DNA of 64,000 nucleotides from DATBSL01 sp963729875. GTDB taxonomy: Bacteria > Acidobacteriota > Vicinamibacteria > Fen-336. Below the pieces are notes generated by a model. The model searched no databases. It was not told the origin of the DNA and worked only from the letters and a program-made list of their open reading frames with translations. Positions within the stretch are counted from its first letter, which is position 1, and each line of letters begins with the position of its first letter. The DNA is taken from NCBI GenBank assembly GCA_963729875.1, contig CAVSPR010000010.1, forward strand, positions 62,001 through 126,000, in the 5' to 3' direction. The position numbers and the translations under genes were made by a program. This document shows, one piece after another, positions 1 through 7,909 of this stretch.

Positions 1-278
1 GAGAGCACCCGCACCCGCAGCCCCGCGTCCTCGAGCGCATCGATCGTCTCGCAGCTCGAGTCCATGATCGCGTGGACGAGCGAGTCGTGGCCGAGGTTGG
101 GCCAGCCGTGGTTCATGTCCAGCACGGCCACGTCGATCGCGCGGGGATCGGCGGCCGGCACGTCCTCGGGGCGCTCCACCCTCACGTACTCGAAGGTGCC
201 GCAGGGGGCGCTCGCCGGGCAGTCCGTGACGCAGAACTGCCGGCCGTGCCTCTGCTTGAAGGCGCACTCGAGGGGCAT
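1..278 (-). CDS. Partial hypothetical protein, possibly glutamine-amidotransferase-like (3' end off window)
   Basis: Reading leftward from an ATG at 278, an open frame runs off the left edge. It begins MPLECAFKQRHGRQFCVTDC, with four cysteines in the first 30 residues that could bind a metal or Fe-S centre. It then turns into an alpha/beta-like stretch (IDVAVLDMNHGWPNLG, then SLVHAIMD). The phrase VAVLDMNHG followed by a helix resembles the first strand of class I glutamine amidotransferases, but the nucleophile region is not in the window, so this is only a guess. It diverges from the adenosine-specific kinase gene at 382, with about 100 bp between them. Codon use is normal for the window. 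Confidence 0.55.
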   Translation of the reverse strand, partial: MPLECAFKQRHGRQFCVTDCPASAPCGTFEYVRVERPEDVPAADPRAIDVAVLDMNHGWPNLGHDSLVHAIMDSSCETIDALEDAGLRVRVL

Positions 279-381
279 GATCCGCAGAGTCTACCGGGGC
301 CCCCCGGCCCCGTCCACCTGATCCCTTGCCACGGCGGGGGCCGGGGATGCAGACTCCGTCTCGGGATCCCGGAGGGACGGC

Positions 382-870
382 ATGGGCCTCGAGCTGAAGC
401 TGGTCGCGATCGACAAGCCGGCCGACGTGAACCTGATCCTCGGCCAGTCGCACTTCATCAAGACGGTCGAGGACCTCTACGAGGCCCTCGTTTCGTCCGT
501 CCCCGGGATCAAGTTCGGCCTCGCCTTCTGCGAGGCGTCGGGGCATTGCCTGATCCGGACGGAGGGGACCGACGAGGCAATGAGGGGCGTCGCGGTCTCC
601 GCCGCCCAGGCGATCGGCGCCGGCCACAGCTTCGTGATCGCCCTGAAGGACGCCTTCCCGGTCAACGTCCTGAACGCGGTGAAGGCCTGCCCCGAGGTGT
701 GCCGGATCTACTGCGCCACCGCGAACCCGCTGCAGGTGGTCGTGGCCGAGACCGAGCAGGGCCGCGCCGTCCTGGGCGTCGTCGACGGCTCGTCGCCGAA
801 GGGCGTCGAAGACGCGGCGGGCGTCGCGTGGAGGCAGGAGCTGCTGCAGAAGATCGGCTACAAACGCTAG
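382..870 (+). CDS. Adenosine-specific kinase (PF04008 family)
   Basis: This 162-residue protein matches the compact PF04008 family in full length and in pattern: an N-terminal LKLVAIDKP strand, then NLILGQSHFIKTVEDLYEAL, a conserved FGLAFCEASG segment, the GAGHSFVI motif and the C-terminal CRIYCATANPLQVVVAETEQ block. Members studied in hyperthermophilic archaea use ATP to phosphorylate adenosine, although many homologues are untested. The start ATG follows a GGAGGGA ribosome site. It stands alone; the next gene begins 74 bp downstream. The family is best known from archaea and thermophiles, so its presence beside other archaeal-style genes in this window is notable. The family assignment is firm; the activity is inferred from the family. 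Confidence 0.85.
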   Translation: MGLELKLVAIDKPADVNLILGQSHFIKTVEDLYEALVSSVPGIKFGLAFCEASGHCLIRTEGTDEAMRGVAVSAAQAIGAGHSFVIALKDAFPVNVLNAVKACPEVCRIYCATANPLQVVVAETEQGRAVLGVVDGSSPKGVEDAAGVAWRQELLQKIGYKR

Positions 871-944
871 GGGCCGGATGCAGCGGACGAGCGCACGGCA
901 CGATCGAAGCGCTCGCCGCTGATCCAGCCCAGGGGAGGACCAGG

Positions 945-1424
945 ATGGGACTCGCACTCAGCTCGCCGGCCTTCGCGCCGGGCGGCGAGATCCCCGCCCT
1001 GTTCACCTGCGAGGGCCGTGACGTCTCGCCCGCCCTCGACTGGACGGGCGTTCCCGAGACGGCGAAGAGCCTCGCGCTGATCGTGGACGACCCCGACGCC
1101 CCGGACCCGAAGGCCCCGAGGATGACCTGGGTCCACTGGGTGCTCTACAACCTGCCGCCATCGGCCCGCGGCCTGCCCGAGGGCGTGGCTGCGAAGGACC
1201 TGCCGGCGGGGACGAAAGAGGGGACGAACGACTGGAAGCGCACCGGCTACGGCGGTCCCTGCCCGCCGATCGGCCGGCACCGCTACTTCCACAAGCTCTA
1301 CGCCCTCGACACCGTTCTGCCCGACCTGGGGCCGGCGACGAAGGCGCAGGTCGAGGCGGCGATGAAGGGGCACGTGGTCGCGCAGGCGGAGCTGACGGGG
1401 ACCTACCAGAAGAAGCGGCCGTAA
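945..1424 (+). CDS. YbhB/YbcL family Raf kinase inhibitor-like protein
   Basis: The 159-residue product has the phosphatidylethanolamine-binding-protein fold signature of the bacterial YbhB/YbcL group: LSSPAFAPGGEIPALFTCEG at the start, the paired DVSPALDWTGVP and ALIVDDPDAP strands of the ligand pocket, the TWVHWVLYNLPP block, and the closing GYGGPCPPIGRHRYFHKLYALD segment. No signal peptide is present, so it is cytoplasmic. The family's biochemical role in bacteria is unclear; binding of small phosphate-containing ligands is suggested by the fold. The ATG at 945 is preceded by AGGGGAGGA and is preferred over the longer upstream open frame, which has no family similarity. It lies 26 bp ahead of the glucan phosphorylase gene and may be co-transcribed with it. 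Confidence 0.9.
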   Translation: MGLALSSPAFAPGGEIPALFTCEGRDVSPALDWTGVPETAKSLALIVDDPDAPDPKAPRMTWVHWVLYNLPPSARGLPEGVAAKDLPAGTKEGTNDWKRTGYGGPCPPIGRHRYFHKLYALDTVLPDLGPATKAQVEAAMKGHVVAQAELTGTYQKKRP

Positions 1425-1450
1425 GCCATCGTCGGGCGGAGGGCACTCCA

Positions 1451-4003
1451 ATGAGAATCCACTCCTTCCGTGTCGTGCCCGCGCTGCCGGAACGCCTTCA
1501 GGGCCTGCGCGACATCGCCATGAACCTGCTCTGGTCCTGGGACGACGACCTGCGCGTCGTGTTCAGCCGGCTGGACCGGGACCTCTGGGACAAGACGTAC
1601 CAGAACCCGGTGCTGATGCTCGGCACGATCGCCCAGGAGCGCCTGGAGACCCTGGCCCGGGACGAGAGCTTCCTCTCGTACTACGACCGGGCCCTCGAGC
1701 GCCTGCACGCGTACCTGCGCGAGCCGACCTGGTGGGAGAGGCGCGTGACGGAGCGCCCGCTGGTGGCCTACTTCTCGGCCGAGTACGGGCTCGCCGAGTG
1801 CCTGCCCATCTACTCGGGGGGCCTCGGCGTCCTCTCCGGCCACCACCTGAAGAGCGCGAGCGACCTCGGCGTCCCGCTCGCGGGGGTCGGGCTCCTCTAC
1901 CAGCAGGGCTACTTCCGCCAGTACCTCACCTCCGATGGCTGGCAGCAGGAGAGCTACCCGGTCAACGACTTCTACAACGTGCCCGTGCAGATGGTGACCG
2001 GCTCCGACGGTGCGCCCGTGCGCGTGGAGATCGATCTCGCCGGGCGTCGCCTCCTCGTGCAGGTCTGGCGGGTCGAGGTGGGCCGGGTGCCCCTCTTCCT
2101 CCTCGACACCAACGTGCCGGAGAACCCACCGGAGCTCCAGGACATCACCGACCAGCTCTACGGCGGGGACCAGGAGAACCGGATCCGCCAGGAGATCGTG
2201 CTGGGCATCGGCGGCCTGCGCGCGCTGCGGGCGGTGGGCCTCGACCCCGTCGTCTGCCACATGAACGAGGGCCACTCCGCGTTCCTCGGCCTCGAGCGCA
2301 TCCGTGTCCTCGTGAAGGAGCGCGGGCTCACCTTCGCCGAGGCACTGGAGGCGGTGCGCGCCGGCGGGGTCTTCACCACCCACACGCCGGTGCCGGCCGG
2401 CTTCGACGTCTTCCCGCTCGAGCTGATGGACCGCTACTTCGGGGGGTGGATCCGGGAGGTCGGGGCCACGCGGGCGGACCTGCTGGCCCTGGGTCGCCCG
2501 AACGGCGCCGACGACAAGGCCGGCTTCAACATGGCCGCTCTCGCCCTGCGGACCTCCGCCTTCGCGAACGGGGTGAGCGAGCTGCACGGCGAGGTCTCGC
2601 GGAAGCTGCTCGGCGTCTACTTCCCCGGGCTGCCGGAGCACGAGGTCCCGGTGGGCCACGTCACGAACGGGGCCCACACCCGCAGCTGCGTGTCGCGGGA
2701 CATGGCCGGGCTCTTCGACCGCTACCTCGTCTCCGACTGGTCGCGCCGCCCGGGCCTCGCCGAGACCTGGGAGGGCATCGACACGATCCCCGACGAGGAG
2801 CTGTGGGCCACCCACGAGCGCCGCCGCGAGCGCCTGGTCGTGTTCGCCCGGCGGCGCCTCGCCCGCCAGCTCGAGCAGCGCGGCGCCTCCGCCCGGGACG
2901 TCGACCGGGCCCGCGGGGTCCTCAACACCCGCGCCCTCACGATCGGCTTCGCCCGCCGCTTCGCGGCGTACAAGCGGGCCGACCTCATCCTGAAGGACCT
3001 CGAGCGGCTGAAGGCGATCCTCCTCTCCGCCGAGCGGCCCGTCCAGGTCATCTTCGCCGGCAAGGCCCACCCCAAGGACCGCGAGGGCAAGGAGATGCTC
3101 AAGGCGGTGGTGAGCGCCTGCCAGCGCGACGAGCTCCGCCGCCACCTCGTGTTCATCGAGGACTACGACCTCGTGGTGGCCCGCTACCTCGTCCAGGGCG
3201 TCGACGTCTGGCTCAACACCCCGCGGCGCGGCATGGAGGCGAGCGGGACCTCGGGCATGAAGGTGGTGCCGAACGGCGGGCTGAACCTGAGCATCCTCGA
3301 CGGCTGGTGGTGCGAGGCCTACCGCCCCGAGGCGGGGTGGGCCATCGGCAAGGGCGAGGAGTACCAGGACCACGCCTACCAGGACGCGGTCGAGTCGAGC
3401 GCGCTGTACGACCTGCTCGAGAGCGACGTGGTGCCGCTATTCTACGGGCGGGCGGCGGACGGGCTGCCCCGCGCCTGGATCGCGCGCATGAAGCGCTCGA
3501 TGCGCCTGCTCACCCCCGTCTTCAGCACGAACCGCATGCTGTGGGAGTACGCCGAGCGCTACTACGTGCCGGCCGCGCACTGCTACGGCCGTCTCGCCGC
3601 GGAGGGGATGGCCCGGGCGCGCGAGCTGGCCGCGTGGAAGGCGGGGATCCAGAGAGGCTGGGGCGCGGTGCGCATCGAGTCCGTCGAGGACGTCCGCCCC
3701 GGCTCGCGCCGGGTGGGCGAGGGCTTCGAGCTGGCGTCGGTCGTGCGGCTGGGCCCGGTCCAGCCGAAGGACGTGGCGGTCGAGGCCTGCTTCGGGCCGC
3801 TCACCGCCGGGCGCGAGCTCGAGCAGAGCCGGGCGGTCGCCCTGGCCCTCGAGCGGTCGCTCGGCGACGGGCGCCACCGCTACGCCGGGACGGTCCCCTG
3901 CCCGCGCAGCGGCATGCAGGGCTACACGGTGCGGGTACGCCCGTTCCACCCCGAGGCGTGCGACCTGCTCGGGGCCGGCCTCGTCACCTGGTGGCAGGGG
4001 TGA
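1451..4003 (+). CDS. glgP: Alpha-glucan (glycogen/starch) phosphorylase, GT35
   Basis: This 850-residue cytoplasmic enzyme would release glucose-1-phosphate from alpha-1,4-glucans using pyridoxal phosphate. The N-terminus (LQGLRDIAMNLLWSWDDDL) is the DUF3417 domain of the short bacterial/archaeal alpha-glucan phosphorylase group rather than the E. coli MalP type. Catalytic landmarks follow: AYFSAEYGLAECLPIYSGGL, VCHMNEGHSAF, FTTHTPVPAGFDVFP, FARRFAAYKRADLI, and the PLP site EASGTSGMKVVPNGG, whose lysine is about residue 604. Full length is typical of the family and no lesion is seen. The ATG at 1451 follows GGCGGAGGG. The next gene is an unrelated toxin-antitoxin pair, so storage-glucan breakdown appears to be a stand-alone function here. 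Confidence 0.95.
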   Translation: MRIHSFRVVPALPERLQGLRDIAMNLLWSWDDDLRVVFSRLDRDLWDKTYQNPVLMLGTIAQERLETLARDESFLSYYDRALERLHAYLREPTWWERRVTERPLVAYFSAEYGLAECLPIYSGGLGVLSGHHLKSASDLGVPLAGVGLLYQQGYFRQYLTSDGWQQESYPVNDFYNVPVQMVTGSDGAPVRVEIDLAGRRLLVQVWRVEVGRVPLFLLDTNVPENPPELQDITDQLYGGDQENRIRQEIVLGIGGLRALRAVGLDPVVCHMNEGHSAFLGLERIRVLVKERGLTFAEALEAVRAGGVFTTHTPVPAGFDVFPLELMDRYFGGWIREVGATRADLLALGRPNGADDKAGFNMAALALRTSAFANGVSELHGEVSRKLLGVYFPGLPEHEVPVGHVTNGAHTRSCVSRDMAGLFDRYLVSDWSRRPGLAETWEGIDTIPDEELWATHERRRERLVVFARRRLARQLEQRGASARDVDRARGVLNTRALTIGFARRFAAYKRADLILKDLERLKAILLSAERPVQVIFAGKAHPKDREGKEMLKAVVSACQRDELRRHLVFIEDYDLVVARYLVQGVDVWLNTPRRGMEASGTSGMKVVPNGGLNLSILDGWWCEAYRPEAGWAIGKGEEYQDHAYQDAVESSALYDLLESDVVPLFYGRAADGLPRAWIARMKRSMRLLTPVFSTNRMLWEYAERYYVPAAHCYGRLAAEGMARARELAAWKAGIQRGWGAVRIESVEDVRPGSRRVGEGFELASVVRLGPVQPKDVAVEACFGPLTAGRELEQSRAVALALERSLGDGRHRYAGTVPCPRSGMQGYTVRVRPFHPEACDLLGAGLVTWWQG

Positions 4004-4026
4004 GCGCAGCAGGGCCAGAGGCGTGG

Positions 4027-4052
4027 TAGAGTAAGACTCGTAGGAGTCTTAC
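4027..4052 (+). promoter_or_regulatory. Promoter -10 box and palindromic operator of the first AbrB/PIN pair
   Basis: A TAGAGT -10-like box (4027-4032) runs into a perfect 9-bp inverted repeat, GTAAGACTC and GAGTCTTAC, with a GTAG spacer (4031-4052). The repeat ends one base before the antitoxin ATG. Such palindromes over the -10 region are the usual autoregulatory site of AbrB/MazE-type antitoxins. The right arm also contains GGAG, so a hairpin could mask the ribosome site. The same layout recurs upstream of the second copy at 55169-55194. The palindrome is seen directly; its regulatory role is inferred. Confidence 0.6.
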
Positions 4053-4053
4053 C

Positions 4054-4278
4054 ATGCGCATCACGTCCAAGGGACAGGTCACGATCCCCCAGGAGATCCG
4101 CGACCGGCTCGGGCTGCTGCCCGAGACCGAGGTGGAGTTCGACGTGGTCGGCACCACCGCTCGGATCCGGAAGGTCGAGGGGCGGCCGGGCCGCGGTCGC
4201 GGAGTCGTCGAGCACCTCCGGGGTCGGGCGACGAGACGGCTGACGACCGACCAGATCCTCGCCCTGACCCGCGGGTAG
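4054..4278 (+). CDS. AbrB/MazE-family antitoxin (copy 1)
   Basis: This is a 74-residue SpoVT/AbrB-fold DNA-binding protein. The signature MRITSKGQVTIPQEIRDRLG is the swapped-hairpin DNA-binding domain; residues 23-40 complete the barrel. The tail (about residues 41-74, rich in Arg and Gly and ending LTTDQILALTRG) would wrap the toxin. It is followed after 4 bp by a PIN-domain gene, the standard antitoxin-toxin order, and is preceded by a palindrome that it probably binds to repress its own operon. A second copy at 55196-55420 is identical at 64 of 74 positions by my count. The antitoxin role is inferred from family and context. Confidence 0.88.
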   Translation: MRITSKGQVTIPQEIRDRLGLLPETEVEFDVVGTTARIRKVEGRPGRGRGVVEHLRGRATRRLTTDQILALTRG

Positions 4279-4282
4279 GGGC

Positions 4283-4687
4283 GTGTCGGGAGTCCTCGTC
4301 GACAGCAACGTCCTTCTCGACGTTCTCACGGAGGACCCGCGGTGGTTCGCCTGGTCCTCGGAGACCCTGGGACGCTGCGCCGACGAGTACGGCCTCGTGA
4401 TCAACCCCATCGTCTACGCGGAGGTCTCGATCGGCTTCGACCGGATCGAGGACGTGGAGTCGGCGCTGCCGCAGGACGTGTTCCTTCGGCGCCCCCTGCC
4501 CTGGGACGCCGCCTTCCTCGCCGGGAAGTGCTTCGAGGCCTACCGGCGGCGCGGCGGAGAGCGGCGCTCACCCCTGCCGGATTTCTACATCGGTGCCCAC
4601 GCCGCGGTGTCGGGCCTGTCCCTCCTGACCCGCGATCCCAGGCGTTACCGGACGTACTTCCCGAAGCTCAGGCTGATCGCTCCCTGA
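4283..4687 (+). CDS. PIN-domain VapC-type toxin (copy 1)
   Basis: This 134-residue protein has a PIN nuclease fold. The first acidic residue lies in VLVDSNVLLDVLTED, a conserved glutamate in NPIVYAEVS, and the later acidic residue in PLPDFYIGAHAA, followed by SLLTRDPRRYRTYFP. These acidic residues coordinate Mg or Mn in VapC ribonucleases, which typically cut tRNA or rRNA. The start is GTG at 4283, four bases after the antitoxin stop, so translation is probably coupled. The product closely matches the protein from 55425-55835. Toxin activity and RNA target are inferred from the family. Confidence 0.88.
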   Translation: MSGVLVDSNVLLDVLTEDPRWFAWSSETLGRCADEYGLVINPIVYAEVSIGFDRIEDVESALPQDVFLRRPLPWDAAFLAGKCFEAYRRRGGERRSPLPDFYIGAHAAVSGLSLLTRDPRRYRTYFPKLRLIAP

Positions 4688-4732
4688 CTGCAGCGCGCCC
4701 GGACGTGGCACCTCAGGAGTAGACGGCCGCGG

Positions 4733-5545
4733 TCAGGCCCGCTCCCGGGCCCTTTCGGCGATCGTCTCGAGGCGTGCGGCGTCGAGAGGCCCGCAGCGCG
4801 GGTCGGACGGGGCCCGGGCCACGGTGTAGACCTGGACGTGGTCGACGCGGCCGCCCTGCCTGGTGATCTCCCGCATCCGCTCCACCCAGGCCGCGAGCTC
4901 GGCCTCGTCGGGGCCCACGCCGTCGAGCGTGAAGAAGAGGCTCTGGATCACGATCGGCCGCTCGCGCGCGACGAGGAGCAGGTTGTCGAGGACGCGGCGG
5001 AAGGGGAGGCGCGTCCCGTCGACGACGCGGAAGTACGCCTCCGTGCCGGCGTCGAGCTTGCACCACAGCTCGTCGAAGTCGGCGAGGGCGGCCCGCACGC
5101 GGTCCTTGTGGAGCAGCGTCGCGTTCGTGAGCAGGCGCAGCGGGACGCCGGGGGCGAGGCGGTCGCGGGCCTCGCGCGCGGCGCGGGCGGCGGCCGGGAA
5201 CTCGGGTGGGGTCGTGGGCTCGCCGTCGCCGGCGAAGGCGATGTCGGCCATCCGGCGCAGCTCGGGAGCCACGGTGTCGAAGGGAGGCGTCGTCCACAGG
5301 TCGGCCGAGGCGCGACGCAGCAGGTCCTCGAGCTCGCCCAGGAGATCGGGGACGCTCACGCGCGAGGGCCCGCCCGGGGTCGTCCGGTCCACCTGGCAGT
5401 AGGGGCAGTCGAAGTTGCAGCGCTTGTCGGGGTTCATGTTGACCCCGATCGACAGGCCCCGCGCCCGCCGCGAGACCACGGCGTACACGTAGCGGTTTCG
5501 GTCGAGCTCGCGGCGATGGTCCCTGAAGTCGAGGCGGCGAGCCAC
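4733..5545 (-). CDS. Radical SAM protein of unknown function
   Basis: This is a 270-residue protein. The 4Fe-4S/SAM motif is CNFDCPYC (CX3CX2C), reached through the phrase LSIGVNMNPDKR; IAFAGDGEPTT supplies the glycine-rich SAM-binding strand and LRLLTNATLLHK a later strand. No SPASM or B12 domain is seen, so it is a minimal partial-TIM-barrel radical SAM enzyme. I chose GTG at 5545 (ARRLDFRDHRRELDRN...) because no in-frame ATG lies nearby and a longer upstream frame would run through the divergent gene. A TACGAT -10-like box sits only about 6 bases upstream, which could mean a leaderless message. The substrate is unknown and the neighbours give no clue. Confidence 0.8.
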   Translation of the reverse strand: MARRLDFRDHRRELDRNRYVYAVVSRRARGLSIGVNMNPDKRCNFDCPYCQVDRTTPGGPSRVSVPDLLGELEDLLRRASADLWTTPPFDTVAPELRRMADIAFAGDGEPTTPPEFPAAARAAREARDRLAPGVPLRLLTNATLLHKDRVRAALADFDELWCKLDAGTEAYFRVVDGTRLPFRRVLDNLLLVARERPIVIQSLFFTLDGVGPDEAELAAWVERMREITRQGGRVDHVQVYTVARAPSDPRCGPLDAARLETIAERARERA

Positions 5546-5622
5546 GAACGCATCGTAGCGGAGGGTCGCCGGCAAGTACACGGGCCTTCGTTTCGCGGCA
5601 CAATGGGCGGCGAGAGGTGCCC

Positions 5623-6009
5623 ATGCGCTCTCTGAGGACCTTGATCGTCGCCGCCGTCGCCCTCGGCGTGGCCGGAGTCGTCCTCGGCGACCCGCCCCAG
5701 GACAAGCCCGTGCCCCCGGGGCTCGCGAAGAAGGGCGGCGTGCCGCCCGGCCTCGCGAAGAAGGGAGGCCTCCCGCCCGGCCTCGCGAAGAAGTTCGGCG
5801 AGGACGTGCCGGAGAGGGCGTGGATCGCGTTCCACCCCTCGCGCGACGACGGCGCATGGTTCCTGCTGGACGGGCAGTGGACGCTCATGACCGGCTTCTC
5901 GGCGGACGTCAAGGCGGAGGTGAGGGAGGCCCGCAAGCGCCCCGCCGCCGTGCCCCCGGTCCCCCCGCCGAACGCGGGCGTGACGCTCCACGTCGTGCTC
6001 TTCGAGTAG
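5623..6009 (+). CDS. Small exported protein with PPGLAKK repeats
   Basis: This 128-residue protein has an N-terminal signal peptide (MRSLRTLIVAAVALGVAGVV). Three consecutive 10-residue repeats built on PPGLAKK follow, then a small domain (RAWIAFHPSRDDGAWFLLDG and QWTLMTGFSADVKAEV) and a Pro-rich end. PPGLAKK-type repeats occur in small periplasmic proteins of the CigR/RcnB-like kind, but the rest does not clearly match that family. The start is ATG 5623, not GTG 5617, because GAGAGG lies five bases before it. It diverges from the radical SAM gene and ends 12 bp before the glycosyltransferase start. Function is unknown. Confidence 0.7.
   Translation: MRSLRTLIVAAVALGVAGVVLGDPPQDKPVPPGLAKKGGVPPGLAKKGGLPPGLAKKFGEDVPERAWIAFHPSRDDGAWFLLDGQWTLMTGFSADVKAEVREARKRPAAVPPVPPPNAGVTLHVVLFE
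5710..5799 (+). repeat. Three tandem 30-bp coding repeats
   Basis: Units at 5710-5739, 5740-5769 and 5770-5799 each encode PPGLAKK plus a three-residue spacer. They differ at a few positions, mostly synonymous. The repeats are in frame and part of the small exported protein. Confidence 0.85.
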
Positions 6010-6021
6010 GCGAGGGGGCGC

Positions 6022-7757
6022 GTGAGCCGGCGCGAGGTCCTGGCCGTCGCGGTCGGCGCCCTTCTCTACGTCGGCCTCGCGGTCGACGGGATGCGGCGGG
6101 CCTCGGCGACGTACGACGAGCCCGCGCACCTCTCCGCGGCCTGGACGCACGTGGCGCTGCACGACTACCGCCTCTCCCCGGACCACCCCCCGCTCGTTCA
6201 AAGTCTCGCCGCGGTCCCGCTGCTCTTCCGGAACGTGAAGATGGATCGAGGTGACGAGACCTGGCGCCAGCACCTCATCTGGGGCTTCGCGCGGCGCTGG
6301 CTCTACCGCTGGAACGACGGGGGGCAGCTTCTCTTCTCGGGCGCCTCCCGATCGTGCTCCTGGGCGCGGCCCTCGTGGTGGCCATCGTCCTCTGGACCCG
6401 CGCCCGGTTCGGCGCCGGCGCGGCCGCCGTGGCTCTCGTCCTCGCCGCTCTCTCGCCCGACCTCCTGGCCCACGGGCAGGTGGTCACCACGGACATGGGC
6501 GCGGCCGCCTTCATGTTCCTGTCGGTCGTCGCCTTCGACGCCCTGCTGCGCCGGCCGACGCCGGGGCGCCTGCTCCTCAGCGGGGCGGCACTCGGCGCCG
6601 CGCTCGCGTCCAAGCTCTCGGCCCTCGGCCTCGGGCCGATCCTGCTCGCGCTCGCCCTCGCCCGGCTCGCCGACCCTCGGCCGATCGTCCTGCTCGTGGG
6701 CGGCGAGCGGCGTGTCGAGGGGCGGGCGGCGCGCGCCGCGGCGCTCCTCGGCCTGCTCGCGGCGCACCTCCCGGTCGCCCTCGTCGTCATCTGGGCGGCC
6801 TACGGCTTCCAGCGCTCGTTCGGCGCCGACCCCGGCCTGAGCGCCTCCTTCCCCTGGGACGCGCTCCAGGCGACGAACCCGCTGGTCCACGGCGCCGTGC
6901 GCATGGCGCGGGAGTGGGGCCTGCTGCCGGAGCCCTACCTCTTCGGCTTCCTCCGCTTCTTCGAGCACTCGGAGGCGAGGCGCGCCTTCCTCCTGGGCCG
7001 GCTCTCCGACACCGGCTTCCCGCACTTCTTCCTCGTGACGTTCGCGGTGAAGACGCCCCTGCCCCTCATCGGGCTCCTGCTCCTGGCCCTCGCCGGCCGG
7101 GGGCGGGACCAGGCCCGGCCCGGGGCGCTCGCGGCGGCCTGGCTGCCGCTCGTCGTCTACGCGGCGCTGACGACGACGCGCGGGCTCAACATCGGCCACC
7201 GGCACCTCCTCCCGCTCTACCCGTTCGCGTTCGTGGTGGCGGGGTGCGCGGGGGCCTGGCTCCCGCGGCGCTTCGGGAGGACGGGCGCGCTACTCCTCGG
7301 GGCGCTGCTCGGCTGGTACGCGTGGGGAACGCTGCGCGTCCACCCGCACCCGCTCGCCTACTTCAACGAGACGGTGGGGGGGCCGTCGAACGGCTGGCGC
7401 GTGCTCGTCGACTCGAGCCTCGACTGGGGCCAGGACCTGACGCGGGTGGAGCCCTGGATGCGCGCGCACGGCGTCGCGCGGTACAAGCTCTCGTACTTCG
7501 GGACCGCGTCTCCCGAGTACCACGGGATCACGGGCGAGATGCTCCCGGGCTACACCTCCCCGCGGGTGCCCCGCGTCACGCGCGAGATCGCGCCGGGCGA
7601 CATCCTCGCGGTGAGCGCCACGAACCTGCAGGGCGTCTACATCGAGGACGCGGACCAGCCGCTGATGGCCCGCATCCGGCAACTGCAGCCGATCGGCCGG
7701 ATCGGCTACTCCATCCTCGTCTTCCGCGCGGACTTCCGCTGGCCACCCGCTCCGTAG
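6022..7757 (+). CDS. Membrane glycosyltransferase, GT39/ArnT-like (one frameshift)
   Basis: This is a polytopic membrane protein of about 578 residues, begun by GTG 6022 (MSRREVLAVAVGALLYVGLA). The first external loop has ATYDEPAHLSAAWTHVALHD, where the Asp-Glu pair matches the catalytic acidic motif of lipid-linked-sugar transferases such as ArnT and PMT. Many hydrophobic helices follow, then GLNIGHRHLLPLYPF and a C-terminal soluble part with SSLDWGQDL and SYFGTASPEYHG, a tail common in this group. The frame changes near 6340-6350, where one base appears lost; the product resumes as LPIVLLGAALVVAIV. It probably moves a sugar from a polyprenyl-phosphate donor to an envelope acceptor. The acceptor is unknown. 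Confidence 0.8.
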
Positions 7758-7909
7758 CCTTCTGCTGGCAGGCGTCACGGGCCGGTGAGCCGAGGTACCG
7801 GGCGGCGACTGCGCCCCGTCGGCACGGCCGCGCTGACGAGCGCCGGCGAGGATCGCGCGAGCGGGGAGCGCGCGGAGGCGCACCCCGGCCCGAACCCCGC
7901 ACCGGCAGG

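Noticed and set aside
1403..3373. A 656-codon open frame on the minus strand opposite the glucan phosphorylase
   Set aside because: It is a mirror frame of a high-GC gene; its protein is His/Glu/Val/Arg-rich low-complexity with no domain, while the plus strand is a complete enzyme.
5710..5799. Three 30-bp repeats considered as a CRISPR array
   Set aside because: The units are contiguous with no spacers, in frame, and encode PPGLAKK repeats of an exported protein.
7758..7909. Convergent gap examined for a bidirectional terminator
   Set aside because: No stem with a T-run was found; nothing else supported a feature there.
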